From Theionarchaea archaeon (GTDB lineage Archaea > Methanobacteriota_B > Thermococci > Methanofastidiosales > SZ-28-30): 64,000 bases of DNA. The notes below the pieces were generated by a model. It saw nothing but the letters and a program-made list of their open reading frames with translations. It searched no databases and had not been told where the DNA came from. Made by a program: the position numbers and the translations under genes. The stretch is from positions 1 through 64,000 of the forward strand of contig JACVGT010000034.1 of NCBI GenBank assembly GCA_018992685.1, in the 5' to 3' direction. Positions 1-8,445 of the stretch are shown here, piece by piece (within the stretch, counting starts at the first letter, position 1; the number at the start of each line of letters is the position of its first letter).

Positions 1-1213
1 TCTCATCCACATGTTTAATCAGCCTGAAATGGTCTCCCTTGTGGTTATTGAATGCCTGCTCTCCTGGCTGTAAGGGAGGATAACAATACGAGCAGCCGGG
101 AGGATCATCCTCCCATTCAATCTTGTACATACGACCTCCCCATAGATATAGATAGTCATCCGTTATCACTGGGAAGTCAAGCTGCCACCCATTGGCAATT
201 CTCCAGGGTGAACCTTTCTCCGTTGGAGTGTACTCCTGCGGGTCCTGAGCGTCCAATGAGAACAATTGAGGTGTGGTATAAATTCTGGTAACAGTCAAAT
301 CCATCCCTCTCCCGGGTAAATAGAGATCGGTCTGCTGCACTGTTAACCCCCCTGAGGAGGGTGACACGTACTCATTGACATTCTTGAAGTACTGCCCATA
401 CGGTACTAACCCCGATTCTTCCCAGGGATCTGAAAATCCGCCCTGTGTCGTGGAATCCACAATGACAGGATACACTCTTTCCGGGGACTTCAACCAGTCC
501 AGCCCTTCTTTATCAATAATTTTCTCAATGAAATAGGCATCCCCTGTCTTTTTTACCTCGTAGTGTATATTGTAATTCCGTATTCTGGTATCCCCTTCTT
601 CATACATGACGGGTGCAGGGATAAAGAAGACTTTCCTCCCCGTTTCTACATGGCAAAAGGAGATCCCCTCCTCTCTTACTGAATACCACACATTCTGCAT
701 CGAGAACTTCTGAATGACATGAATGTCCTTGAACTCCTGCAACACGAATTCCTCCAGTACTTCATGCGGCGAGAAGGTGTACCGCAAATCAATATCATCA
801 GTAATCTCCTTGTACTCGAAACACTTTGGTGAATATCTATCCTTGGATTCTCTCTCATCAGGAGAACCTCTAACATTCTGTATCGTCCCGAAGGGCTGTT
901 CTTCAGGTAGTTCATAGGCAATCCATGCATCACCCACTTCTATCTTCAAGAAGACACCTGATAACTCTTTGGTGATACTACATGCGTAGTACGCACCCGA
1001 AACAGTGTACCCTTCCTCATCAGGTACAATCACAATGGGTGTATCCTCATATAATATATCACCATCTGAGAAATCCTGTATACCCCTCTGAGGAACCTGG
1101 TAAAAGATCTGCTCAGAAAGAGATTCCTTTCTCCCTTCGCTATCACGAAAACTGCTGGTCCCAGCCACCATGGAAACCAACACAACTGCAACAACCATTG
1201 ATCTTCTCAACAT
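1..1213 (-). CDS. Rhs/YD-type surface protein, N-terminal part (runs off left edge)
   Basis: An uninterrupted minus-strand frame of 404 codons starts at ATG 1213 and leaves the window at base 1, so the stop and most of the protein are missing. A strong GGAGGT precedes the ATG by a few bases. The first ~20 residues (MLRRSMVVAVVLVSMVAGTS) form a signal peptide. Near residues 300-330 lies a segment containing SSGGLTVQQTDLYLPGRG followed by a TRIY motif, which resembles the start of the conserved core of Rhs/YD-repeat wall or toxin proteins (DUF6531-like). The part before it is probably a surface adhesion or processing region. I infer a large exported protein; the YD repeats themselves would lie outside the window. 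Confidence 0.7.
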   Translation of the reverse strand, partial: MLRRSMVVAVVLVSMVAGTSSFRDSEGRKESLSEQIFYQVPQRGIQDFSDGDILYEDTPIVIVPDEEGYTVSGAYYACSITKELSGVFLKIEVGDAWIAYELPEEQPFGTIQNVRGSPDERESKDRYSPKCFEYKEITDDIDLRYTFSPHEVLEEFVLQEFKDIHVIQKFSMQNVWYSVREEGISFCHVETGRKVFFIPAPVMYEEGDTRIRNYNIHYEVKKTGDAYFIEKIIDKEGLDWLKSPERVYPVIVDSTTQGGFSDPWEESGLVPYGQYFKNVNEYVSPSSGGLTVQQTDLYLPGRGMDLTVTRIYTTPQLFSLDAQDPQEYTPTEKGSPWRIANGWQLDFPVITDDYLYLWGGRMYKIEWEDDPPGCSYCYPPLQPGEQAFNNHKGDHFRLIKHVDE

Positions 1214-1253
1214 GTAATACCTCCTTTGTCCTACAGCTTTCACTCTTCCATTG

Positions 1254-1263
1254 CTATTTAAGG
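1254..1263 (-). promoter_or_regulatory. TATA box for the Rhs-like gene
   Basis: CCTTAAATAG on the minus strand lies about 41-50 nt before the ATG at 1213. This fits an archaeal TATA box with a short leader carrying the GGAGGT ribosome site. Confidence 0.5.
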
Positions 1264-1624
1264 GTTTCGTTCCAAACATGAAGAAATTCTCATGTATGCA
1301 GAATACATTGATTACTTATTCCTGAGATAATATTTGCCCACAGAATACTGAATTGGCATTCAGAAATCTCCTCTGAAATTTCACGATAGAAGATAGTGAG
1401 TTGCTGCTGGAATATGCCCAGGTGAACGAAAAAAGTCCTTCAGTATGTTCGCATTGGTATTGACTTGTCCTCTTCGCTTTGAAGAATCAGTTTCTGGAGA
1501 GGGACAATTGAAACTTCTTTCCCCTCGCCTGAGACAGAGATTCAATTAGTAAAAGCAGTATGTATTCGATGTTTTAGACAGAGGGGGATTATAGGATATG
1601 TTCACCACAGAGTTCCCAGCGGGT
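1264..1624. other. Gene-free stretch
   Basis: No open frame with a credible start signal or recognisable protein pattern was seen on either strand. The stretch separates the small exported protein gene (stop at 1625) from the promoter of the Rhs-like gene. Both genes read leftward, so it probably holds 3' sequence and spacer. Confidence 0.4.
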
Positions 1625-2044
1625 CTATTCAATCGCAAGGAAATAAAGGTGATCACTTTTTATCTCCTCGGCAGAATCTGGAATCCCATCTTGGTCCTGA
1701 TCAAGAAGCCACTCTTGTGATTTCTCGTCCCATACATAGATCGTATATCCTTCTGGATTCTCGAAATCGGGGATAAACAACCATTTGGCGATCAAGGTTC
1801 CATTTCTTCTATAGAATTTCTCGATCACATTACCATTCTCTTCCGTCTCTAGTCGATATAGATTTCCAGTTATCATTCTATACTCTGTTACTGTTTCTTT
1901 CACGCCATCGCCATCAACATCCATCTTGTAGGTGTGTCCATCCTCATGGAAAGCTGCATACAGACTGGTGACAATCCACATGATAGTCACGGCAAGAATT
2001 ATACAGTACTGCTTTCTCCTATCAGTTACTCGGGGAAATTTCAT
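1625..2044 (-). CDS. Small exported protein with Asp-rich calcium-loop-like motifs
   Basis: 139 residues. The start at ATG 2044 has GAGGTGAAAG just upstream. Residues ~12-30 (CIILAVTIMWIVTSLYA) form a signal peptide or membrane anchor after a basic N-terminus. The exported part has two Asp-rich loops, DVDGDGVKE near residue 43 and DQDQDGIPD near 116. These resemble EF-hand-like or dockerin/thrombospondin-type calcium sites. No family was recognised. It lies upstream of the Rhs-like gene in the same direction, about 360 nt from that gene's promoter, so it may be a surface partner, but that is inference. Confidence 0.65.
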   Translation of the reverse strand: MKFPRVTDRRKQYCIILAVTIMWIVTSLYAAFHEDGHTYKMDVDGDGVKETVTEYRMITGNLYRLETEENGNVIEKFYRRNGTLIAKWLFIPDFENPEGYTIYVWDEKSQEWLLDQDQDGIPDSAEEIKSDHLYFLAIE

Positions 2045-2074
2045 TCTTTCACCTCAAGATATCATATTCTAACT

Positions 2075-2088
2075 GGTCTTTTAAGTTC
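2075..2088 (-). promoter_or_regulatory. TATA box for the small exported protein
   Basis: GAACTTAAAAGACC on the minus strand is 31-44 nt before the ATG at 2044, the usual archaeal distance, leaving room for the GAGGTGA ribosome site. Confidence 0.5.
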
Positions 2089-2339
2089 AGTGTTCTCGGG
2101 GTGGGAACCACGCAGTAGTCATTGCCTTTCGAGAACAGAGTGTTTTCCTCTCCTCTGTCAAGTCTTGACAGAAGATTGCTTGAATCTCTGAAACACCTCC
2201 GGAAAATCCATCTTTCGATCTCACAGGCTAAGAGGTGCAGAAGCTAGAGCAGGTCCAGAAGGAGGTCCCAACCCAAAGGGCAACTCAGAGACTTCAACCT
2301 TTCCAACAGATGAAGGAAGATTGAACCATGAGTAGCCTC

Positions 2340-2586
2340 CATCTGAGATTTCCAAATTGGGATATATCCAAGGGTCTAGCCTCTTGGCTCATCAAAACCA
2401 GCAAGAAAGCACCTCATTTCCTCTTACAACCTTCTTTCGACAGCCATCTCACGAGATGAAAGCATCCAGTTCAATTTCCTCTTTTCCTCTGTGGGGTTTC
2501 TTGGACACAGGCATTGTAACCCGAATAAGTTCTCCCACTCTGAAAGACTCAAATGCCCTTTCAAAGGAGATATTGAGATTTTTTGT
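2340..2586 (-). pseudogene. Remnant of a SAM-dependent methyltransferase
   Basis: Minus-strand translation around 2460-2586 reads RVGELIRVTMPVSKK, then GKEEIELDAF. This closely matches a segment of the intact class I methyltransferase at 23328-23942 (RVGGLIWVTVPVSKN, then GQEEIEPNTF). After a frame change the next stretch reads DGCRKK...EVLSCWF, against DGCEKG...ELLSLFEGF in the intact copy. No start codon and no AdoMet-binding motif I remains, and the frame is broken near 2455. I read this as the decayed C-terminal part of a former paralogue; the match was judged by eye. Confidence 0.6.
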
Positions 2587-2589
2587 AGA

Positions 2590-2763
2590 TTAGCGTAAAA
2601 AGAAGTTCCAAATAAAGTAAACTGCAAGGAATATACCAGCAATTGTGAAGACGACAAGACGCATATTTCTCTTGGACTTCATGATAATGACTATTAAGAT
2701 TATTGAGATAAGTGGTAGCAATAACATAATGACCAGCCAAGGTAAGCTTCCGCCATTCACCAT
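2590..2763 (-). CDS. Small two-helix membrane protein
   Basis: 57 residues from ATG 2763, preceded by GAGAGGTG with about 5 nt spacing. The frame is open further upstream, but that extension lacks a start signal and crosses the promoter of the divergent gene. Two hydrophobic helices are visible, at residues ~9-28 (LVIMLLLPLISIILIVIIM) and ~36-55, separated by a basic loop KSKRNMR. No family was recognised. It is divergent from the two-gene membrane protein/regulator operon starting at 3016. Confidence 0.55.
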   Translation of the reverse strand: MVNGGSLPWLVIMLLLPLISIILIVIIMKSKRNMRLVVFTIAGIFLAVYFIWNFFLR

Positions 2764-2973
2764 TCGTACACCTCTCTTCTGTATCATATGGCTGCTTATA
2801 AAGACTTCTTTTCCGGAACCGAAAACCTCACTGATCACGGAAAGGAGAAGGTTCACGTTGAAGCCGCCCCCAGAAACTAGACCTTCACGTTCGAACACGT
2901 TACCATCTTGATAACTCTGTGCTCGTATCACTACTTCCTCTATTTGTGTTATAAAATACTTTGCGATGCAAAG

Positions 2974-2984
2974 CTTTATATATG
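2974..2984 (+). promoter_or_regulatory. TATA box for the 3016-4564 operon
   Basis: CTTTATATATG is 32-42 nt upstream of ATG 3016. It is a near-consensus archaeal TATA box, followed by GAGGTGA as ribosome site. Confidence 0.7.
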
Positions 2985-3015
2985 GCAGAATACTACATCG
3001 TGCAGAGGTGAAGTA

Positions 3016-3621
3016 ATGACACAGAATATCAACATAAAGGAACTTGAAAGGAAGGCCTTCACATCGTACCATGAGGATGGCATCATGGATGTTTTTGCAG
3101 GTGCCTGGCTGCTCTTTTTCGGTCTGTTCAGCATGTGCACAGATAAACCGTGGTTTGCTGGCATGTTTCCCGTGTATGGCCTGCCAATCTATGCCATAGC
3201 CAAGAAAAAAATAACAGTCCCAAGAATCGGGTATGTGAAATTCAGTCAGCAGAGGATGTCATTGATGTTCATAGTCTATCTCTGGATCGTTGTACTGTTC
3301 ACTGTTTTCGGCATAGTATACTACACCGACAACTCCCCTTCCTGGATCTACCCCATCCTGGATAGTTATCCAAAGCTTCTCTTCGGCATCATTGTAGGGC
3401 TGCTTTTCTTTGTGTGTGCTCTGGTGACCAGGATTTCCCGCTTCTACGCCTACGCTGCGTTGATTCTTGCAGTGTCTGTCATTGGTCATCTGTTGGGTCC
3501 TCACATTCGCTACGAATATTTCCCTGTGGGACTCGGGGTCCTCATCCTCAGTGTGGGTATTATTGTGTTGATACAGTTCATCCAGGCATATTCTGTGGAA
3601 GCAGGAGAAATCAGAAGGTGA
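3016..3621 (+). CDS. Multispanning membrane protein, paralogue of the next gene
   Basis: 201 residues. ATG 3016 is chosen because it follows GAGGTGA and sits at the right distance from a strong TATA box; the longer frame starting at 2908 would run through that promoter. After an N-terminal amphipathic stretch (LERKAFTSYHEDG) there are about five to six hydrophobic helices. A short motif VPRIGYVKF between helices is shared with the next protein (YPRMGYMKL), as is the N-terminal pattern, so the two are paralogues. The gene is 6 nt before the next and forms an operon with a winged-helix regulator. Function unknown; they may sense or transport something controlled by that regulator. Confidence 0.75.
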   Translation: MTQNINIKELERKAFTSYHEDGIMDVFAGAWLLFFGLFSMCTDKPWFAGMFPVYGLPIYAIAKKKITVPRIGYVKFSQQRMSLMFIVYLWIVVLFTVFGIVYYTDNSPSWIYPILDSYPKLLFGIIVGLLFFVCALVTRISRFYAYAALILAVSVIGHLLGPHIRYEYFPVGLGVLILSVGIIVLIQFIQAYSVEAGEIRR

Positions 3622-3627
3622 TGTAAG

Positions 3628-4251
3628 ATGGAAAAGTCAATAAGTGAGGATAATCTCAGGGAGATGGAGCAAAAAGCGTACAGAGAATCCATGCAGGATG
3701 GTCTTACAGAAATATTTCTGGGCATCCTTCTGATTGGCATGGGAACCTTGTTTGCTGTGAAAATAAGTGCAGCGTTTGCCGTTCTTTTCATGTTATTTGC
3801 ACCTCGAATCCTGGAGAAATTGAAAAGAAAGTACACCTATCCACGGATGGGCTACATGAAGCTGCATTCAGATCCCCCAGGAAAAACTGCACGCGGCATC
3901 TTTTCTTACATGCTGCTAGTGGTTATTGTGATGGCCACAGTAGTGTTCATCGTATTTGGAGACTTTTCTGCTGACATGTTGTACAGATTGACTCCGACAT
4001 TCATGGGTGCCATGCTGGCCGGTGCACTGACCTATCTGGTGGGAAAGTCTGGAGACCACCGGTACTATGGAATTGCTGTCTTTGGACTGGTGGCTGGAAT
4101 CGTACTGTCGATTTACCGGTTTGAATCTATGTGGACAGGTCTCGTTGTCTACTTCTTTCTGATGGGTTCGTGTTTTACTGGATTGGGGGTTGTACGGTTT
4201 TCATACTTCCTTCAGAAATATCCCATTCAGGAGGAGGTTACTGATGAATGA
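3628..4251 (+). CDS. Multispanning membrane protein, paralogue of the previous gene
   Basis: 207 residues from ATG 3628 with a weak GGTGATGTAAG region upstream, within the end of the previous gene. It has the same plan as its neighbour: N-terminal MEQKAYRESMQDGLTEIFLG, then hydrophobic helices at roughly 30-58, 90-112, 120-140, 148-165 and 170-192, with YPRMGYMKL between helices. It overlaps the regulator gene by 8 nt, so translation of the three genes is coupled. No enzymatic motif was seen. The pair could form a heteromeric membrane complex. Confidence 0.75.
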   Translation: MEKSISEDNLREMEQKAYRESMQDGLTEIFLGILLIGMGTLFAVKISAAFAVLFMLFAPRILEKLKRKYTYPRMGYMKLHSDPPGKTARGIFSYMLLVVIVMATVVFIVFGDFSADMLYRLTPTFMGAMLAGALTYLVGKSGDHRYYGIAVFGLVAGIVLSIYRFESMWTGLVVYFFLMGSCFTGLGVVRFSYFLQKYPIQEEVTDE

Positions 4252-4564
4252 AGGTGGAGATTTCGAGCCTATTGCAGATATCAACCGACTCATTCATGAA
4301 CCAGCCCGGCTCATGATCCTGGCTCATCTGTACGTGGTAGAAAGCGCGGATTTCTTGTTCCTATCACGGCAGACAGGGCTGACAGCAGGGAATCTCTCTT
4401 CACATTTAGGCAAATTGGAAGAAGCTGGATACATCGAAATCAAGAAAGAATTCCTGGACAAGAAACCCCACACCATGCTCAACCTCACTGAAGAAGGTCG
4501 AATTGCCTTCAGGCACTATGTACGGAGCATGAAACAGGTACTCAATGGGTTGGTCGAGGAATGA
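4244..4564 (+). CDS. Winged-helix transcriptional regulator (MarR/ArsR-like)
   Basis: 106 residues. ATG 4244 follows GGAGGTTACT and overlaps the preceding stop by 8 nt. The protein is a single winged-helix domain: INRLIHEPARLMILAHLYV opens helix 1, TGLTAGNLSSHLGKLEEAGY is the recognition region, and the wing carries KKPHTMLNLTEEGR. This is the small single-domain type typical of archaeal ArsR/MarR-like repressors (HTH_34/transcriptional regulator class). No metal-binding cysteines are present. Position in an operon with two membrane proteins suggests it controls their expression. Confidence 0.8.
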   Translation: MNEGGDFEPIADINRLIHEPARLMILAHLYVVESADFLFLSRQTGLTAGNLSSHLGKLEEAGYIEIKKEFLDKKPHTMLNLTEEGRIAFRHYVRSMKQVLNGLVEE

Positions 4565-4775
4565 TTATTATTACTCCTTTCTAGCGGGTTCTGGGAGATC
4601 CAGCTTTTACCAGTTTTTCTTTCTTATTTTGTCGACATTATTCTTTTTCGCAACTGCAGTAGAAGATATCAGTATTGACATTCTGAGATCCCAGTGGAGA
4701 TCGCAAGAAACTGATATTCCGTAAGGCAGAAGAGGATTGGATATCTTTAAGAGTAAAAGAATGCCTACCAGTGTC

Positions 4776-5468
4776 ATGTCTGCAGAGATCAAGATCATCA
4801 GACTGGCCCTTCCCTTCAGACTGGGCAGCGTGAATTGCTATCTCGTGAGAACCAACGCCAGCCATGTCCTGATCGACACAGGGTCTTCAACCAAGCGCTC
4901 TGAACTTGAGAAAGAACTTGAAGACGCTGGGTGCAACCCTGGAAATCTCAAGCTCATTATTGTAACCCATGGAGATTTTGATCATACTGGTAATTGCGCC
5001 TATCTCCGTGAGAAGTTCGGTACCACGGTGGCAATGCACCATGATGACAAAGGAATGGCTGAACGAGGCGATATGTTTTGGAACAGACGAAAAGGCAACA
5101 TTTTTCTCAAAAAGATGGTTCCCGTCCTCTCTGGGTTTGGCAAAAAGGAAAGGTTTAAACCTGATCTGTTTATTGATGAAGGATACGATCTCTCCGAATT
5201 CGGATTCGATGCCAGAATTCTTCATCTTCCAGGGCACTCAAACGGTTCCATAGGCATACTGACGGCTGATGGAGCCCTATTTTGTGGTGATTTACTGGAA
5301 AATAGGGACAGACCAGGTCTCGGTTCCATAATGGACGACCCCGATACGGCAAAGATCAGTGTCGAAAAACTGAAGGACATGAGAATTGAAACCATTTATC
5401 CCGGACATGGAAAACCTTTTCTCATGAAGGAGTTTCTGAAAGGCTATTCACAGAGAGCAGAACCATAG
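4776..5468 (+). CDS. Metallo-beta-lactamase-fold hydrolase
   Basis: 230 residues from ATG 4776. A TATA-like CTTTAAGAG near 4745-4752 makes this the best leaderless start; ATG 4761 and 4737 are in frame but fall on or before the expected transcription start. The metal site THGDFDHTGN gives H65, D67, D69 and H70 of the HxHxDH-type motif, with the first His position held by H65. LPGHSNGSIGIL near 150 and GDLL near 172 supply further ligands, and YPGHGKP near 210 the last. The plan matches glyoxalase II-like MBL hydrolases; the substrate is unknown. It is monocistronic. Confidence 0.8.
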   Translation: MSAEIKIIRLALPFRLGSVNCYLVRTNASHVLIDTGSSTKRSELEKELEDAGCNPGNLKLIIVTHGDFDHTGNCAYLREKFGTTVAMHHDDKGMAERGDMFWNRRKGNIFLKKMVPVLSGFGKKERFKPDLFIDEGYDLSEFGFDARILHLPGHSNGSIGILTADGALFCGDLLENRDRPGLGSIMDDPDTAKISVEKLKDMRIETIYPGHGKPFLMKEFLKGYSQRAEP

Positions 5469-5684
5469 GTCTACAATCCGGGTTTTTGGAGGGCGCTGCA
5501 AGGATCACACGAAGTACACGAGCACTGTGTAGGGTTTTCGTCTCTCGCTCTTCTGGACTCAATACTCAGGACATTCTTCAACGTATCACCGCGTCTGGTA
5601 CTTGGTCAATTCCAATCCCTTCGCATGACTCTTCGGGATGAGGGCGCGGTTGAAGGATTCGGTGAGACAGTCTCCTCACTTTTA
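5469..5684. other. Intergenic spacer
   Basis: This spacer separates the MBL gene from the regulatory region of the TldD gene. No supported gene was seen. Confidence 0.3.
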
Positions 5685-5696
5685 AGATACGTATCT
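5685..5696 (+). promoter_or_regulatory. 12-nt palindrome upstream of the TldD promoter
   Basis: AGATACGTATCT is a perfect inverted repeat ending about 13 nt before the TATA-like box of the TldD gene. The position would suit an activator or a TBP/TFB-competing regulator. There is no direct evidence of function. Confidence 0.35.
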
Positions 5697-5708
5697 CTTC
5701 CCGAAAAG

Positions 5709-5718
5709 ATTTATATTA
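5709..5718 (+). promoter_or_regulatory. TATA box for tldD/tldE (first pair)
   Basis: GATTTATATT lies 22-31 nt before ATG 5740, so the transcript would be nearly leaderless. Confidence 0.55.
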
Positions 5719-5739
5719 TTACCTCGTTTTCTAGGGATT

Positions 5740-7098
5740 ATGCCCACAGAAATGGTAGTCAACAATCTCAGCGAGAAGGGAGCCGATTACTGCGATATCA
5801 GGAAAGAGAAATGGCAGGAGACATTCATAACACTGAAGGACGGGACGCTGGAAACAGTCATTCAGGGAGAAGAAAGGGGTGCCATGGTCAGGGTCCTGTG
5901 GAAAAATGGTTGGGGATATGCTGGAACTTCTGAATTCGAAACTCTTGCCCGCACAGCTGATAGAGCTCTATCTATGGCAAAAGCCCTTAATACATGTAGA
6001 GAAGGAGAGACAGGACTGTCAGAAGTTGAAATATATGACCAGGAGATAAACATACCTATGAAGGAGAATATTTCTGATATTGATTTAGAAGAAAGAATTT
6101 CTTTTCTAAAAGACCTTGAAGACAGGGTTAATGAACCTTTTGTCACATCAATAGAATTGGGATATAGAGATTCCATTATAAAAAAGGAGATTGTCACCAG
6201 TGATGGAAGTCGTGTACGCATGGAAATCCCGAAGGTATTTGTATACATGGCACTGCTCGGCAAGGGTGATTCAATTCAGCACGTGCTGGAGACTGCTGGA
6301 AGTACAGGGGGATTTGAAGTGGCACGCCACATGTATCATAAGACAGATTCGGCTTTGCAAAGGCTGAACCACCTGTTGAAGGCAAAATCCTCACCCAGCG
6401 GGGTAATGCCACTTCTCATTGATCCAATCCTTACAGGATTATTTATTCACGAAGCCTTCGGTCATGCGACTGAAGGAGATATAGTAACCAGCGGGGGCAG
6501 CTGCCTTGAAGGGAAACTGGGGCAAAAGGTAGCTTCGGAACAGGTGATAATTCGAGATGACCCGACTCTCGACGGTTATGGGAGGTTTCCCTTTGATGAT
6601 GAGGGCGTAAAAGCCAGAAACCGAACGCTTGTGAAGAATGGGGTCCTGGTCAGCTACATTGTAGACCGAGAGAACGGATGGAAACTGGGTCTTGAATCCA
6701 ATGGGGGTGCCAGGGCTGAAGATTTCAGAGTCAGGCCTTTGGTGAGAATGAGTAACATGGTAATGGAACCCGGGGACAAGACATTTGAGGAACTTGTGGA
6801 GGATGTAGATAGAGGGATATATGCTCAATCTGTCAAAGGGGGACAGGCGAATCCAGCAAAGGGGACATTCCAGTTTACTGCACAAGTGGCTCACCTCATC
6901 GAGCACGGTGAAATAACCCATCCTCTTTTGAATGTCAGTTTCAGTGGTTCTACATTGAATTCGTTGGAGAATATTAGAGGAATAGGCAAGGACTTCGACC
7001 TGAATGCAAGCCTTTGTAGGAAGCCGCAGACAGTCACAGTTTCAGGTGGGGGACCGCATGTCCTGATTGATGCAGTCACTGTGGGGGGCAGATCATGA
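5740..7098 (+). CDS. tldD: TldD-family metalloprotease subunit, copy 1
   Basis: 452 residues, full length for the family. It carries the TldD zinc site HEAFGH (H237, E238, H242) within LFIHEAFGHATEGD, and the C-terminal TldD/PmbA barrel. TldD with TldE forms a heterodimeric zinc protease that degrades unfolded peptides through a narrow channel. In enterobacteria it matures microcin B17 and cleaves CcdA. The partner TldE gene follows with a 4-nt overlap (ATGA). Just downstream lies the RiPP-like locus beginning at 9165, so a role in trimming that peptide is plausible but is inference. A second pair sits at 54138-56796. The start at 5740 fits the TATA distance. Confidence 0.92.
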   Translation: MPTEMVVNNLSEKGADYCDIRKEKWQETFITLKDGTLETVIQGEERGAMVRVLWKNGWGYAGTSEFETLARTADRALSMAKALNTCREGETGLSEVEIYDQEINIPMKENISDIDLEERISFLKDLEDRVNEPFVTSIELGYRDSIIKKEIVTSDGSRVRMEIPKVFVYMALLGKGDSIQHVLETAGSTGGFEVARHMYHKTDSALQRLNHLLKAKSSPSGVMPLLIDPILTGLFIHEAFGHATEGDIVTSGGSCLEGKLGQKVASEQVIIRDDPTLDGYGRFPFDDEGVKARNRTLVKNGVLVSYIVDRENGWKLGLESNGGARAEDFRVRPLVRMSNMVMEPGDKTFEELVEDVDRGIYAQSVKGGQANPAKGTFQFTAQVAHLIEHGEITHPLLNVSFSGSTLNSLENIRGIGKDFDLNASLCRKPQTVTVSGGGPHVLIDAVTVGGRS

Positions 7099-8435
7099 AT
7101 TCGGGGATCACAGAGTCTGTCAAACACGCTCTGGAGTGTATACAGAATGCAGGGCACGAAGGAGATGTCTTTGGTGTAAGAAAGAGTACGACTCGCTACA
7201 CCATTATGAAGGGAAACATTGCAGACAGTTCCGACTATGAAGACATGGGACTGGGAATACGAGTCCTGAACAACAGGAGGTCGGGATTTGGGTACTGCAT
7301 CCCGGGAGATGAGGAAAAGGGTGTGAGGGGAGCTTTACAGTCGTCAAGGTTTTCCCCCGAGGTTGAGATGTCACTGCCCACAGAAAAAAAGAGCCATGAA
7401 GTGAAAAAATTCGATAAGAAGATGGAAGAGGGATTTGGTGACGGGAGAGGAGTAGAATTCGTTCAAACGATAATAGATGGTGTCTTATCGCTCAAGAAGG
7501 ACATAACCCCTGCCTCGGGAGAAGTGACTGCAGTCACTGGAGCACGAATTGTGGAGAATACACAGGGTGTATTCCTGGAAGAAGCTTCCACATTTATCTA
7601 TTGCCAGGTAGAAGCAGTTATTCCCAGGGAAACAGGTTCGCTGAAGGCAATGGGAATCGAAAGTTCGCGGAGATTTGACATAGATTTTCATCAGTTGGGT
7701 GTTGAGACAGCCGAGAAAGTGGATTCCATGAGGGAACACTCTCCACGTATGACGAGTGACCTGCCTGTCGTCATGTCTCCTGATGCATTTGCCCAGCTGC
7801 TGGGATATGCATTCCTTCCTGCATTCTATGGTGAGAATGTCAGGAGTGGCAGATCTCCCTACCGGGGAAGACTGGGGGAAGAGATCATTCTCGACCCTCT
7901 CACTATTATCGATAACCCCTGCCAAGACTGGGGTCTGGGAAGCGGTGGATTTGATGATGAAGGTGTTCAGAGTTCTGAAGTTCCCATTCTCCAGGAAGGC
8001 GTCATAACAAGGTTCTTGTATGACCTGAAGGAGGGTGCAAGGAGTGGTGCTGGGAGCACGGCGAACGGAGTGAGAAGGACCTTCAAGACTGCACCCGGAA
8101 CGGCCCACCGGAACGTGTCTGTGAGAGGAGGACACCACTGCACAGACATAGCTCATGGGGACGGGATCTACGTCGATACGATTCTGGGAGTGGGTGCCAG
8201 TAATCCCATGAATGGACATTTCAGCGTGGCAGCCGAGCCTGCATGGCTCCTGGAGAAAGGGGAAAAGAAAGGGAGGATAGATGGTATCATGATTTCTGGA
8301 CATTTTCCAGACATACTGAATCAGATGAACCTTGGAAATGACTACAAGAAAACGTATTTTGCCGTGGGTAGACACAGGGTTGTAATAGAGCTTCCTACTG
8401 TACGGCTGGAAACCATCTCAGTAACCCAGAGATAG
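7095..8435 (+). CDS. pmbA: TldE/PmbA-family protease subunit, copy 1
   Basis: 446 residues, starting at ATG 7095 inside the end of tldD (ATGA overlap), so translation is coupled. It has the PmbA/TldE layout: an N-terminal domain, then the C-terminal barrel with FDDEGVQSSEVPILQEG and the end segment NGHFSVAAEPAWLLEKGE. The HExxxH metal site of TldD is absent, as expected for TldE. It acts only as heterodimer partner, shaping the proteolytic chamber. The stop lies 11 nt from the convergent flavin reductase stop. Confidence 0.9.
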   Translation: MNSGITESVKHALECIQNAGHEGDVFGVRKSTTRYTIMKGNIADSSDYEDMGLGIRVLNNRRSGFGYCIPGDEEKGVRGALQSSRFSPEVEMSLPTEKKSHEVKKFDKKMEEGFGDGRGVEFVQTIIDGVLSLKKDITPASGEVTAVTGARIVENTQGVFLEEASTFIYCQVEAVIPRETGSLKAMGIESSRRFDIDFHQLGVETAEKVDSMREHSPRMTSDLPVVMSPDAFAQLLGYAFLPAFYGENVRSGRSPYRGRLGEEIILDPLTIIDNPCQDWGLGSGGFDDEGVQSSEVPILQEGVITRFLYDLKEGARSGAGSTANGVRRTFKTAPGTAHRNVSVRGGHHCTDIAHGDGIYVDTILGVGASNPMNGHFSVAAEPAWLLEKGEKKGRIDGIMISGHFPDILNQMNLGNDYKKTYFAVGRHRVVIELPTVRLETISVTQR

Positions 8436-8445
8436 AGTGTCCGTA

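Noticed and set aside
2357..2593. 78-codon plus-strand ORF MGYIQGSSLL...
   Set aside because: It is antisense to the methyltransferase remnant, which explains its openness. No ribosome site was seen.
7485..8375. 296-codon minus-strand ORF inside tldE copy 1
   Set aside because: It lies antisense to a clearly conserved gene, is rich in Cys, His and Ser without a domain pattern, and has no ribosome site or TATA box. It is a frame shadow.
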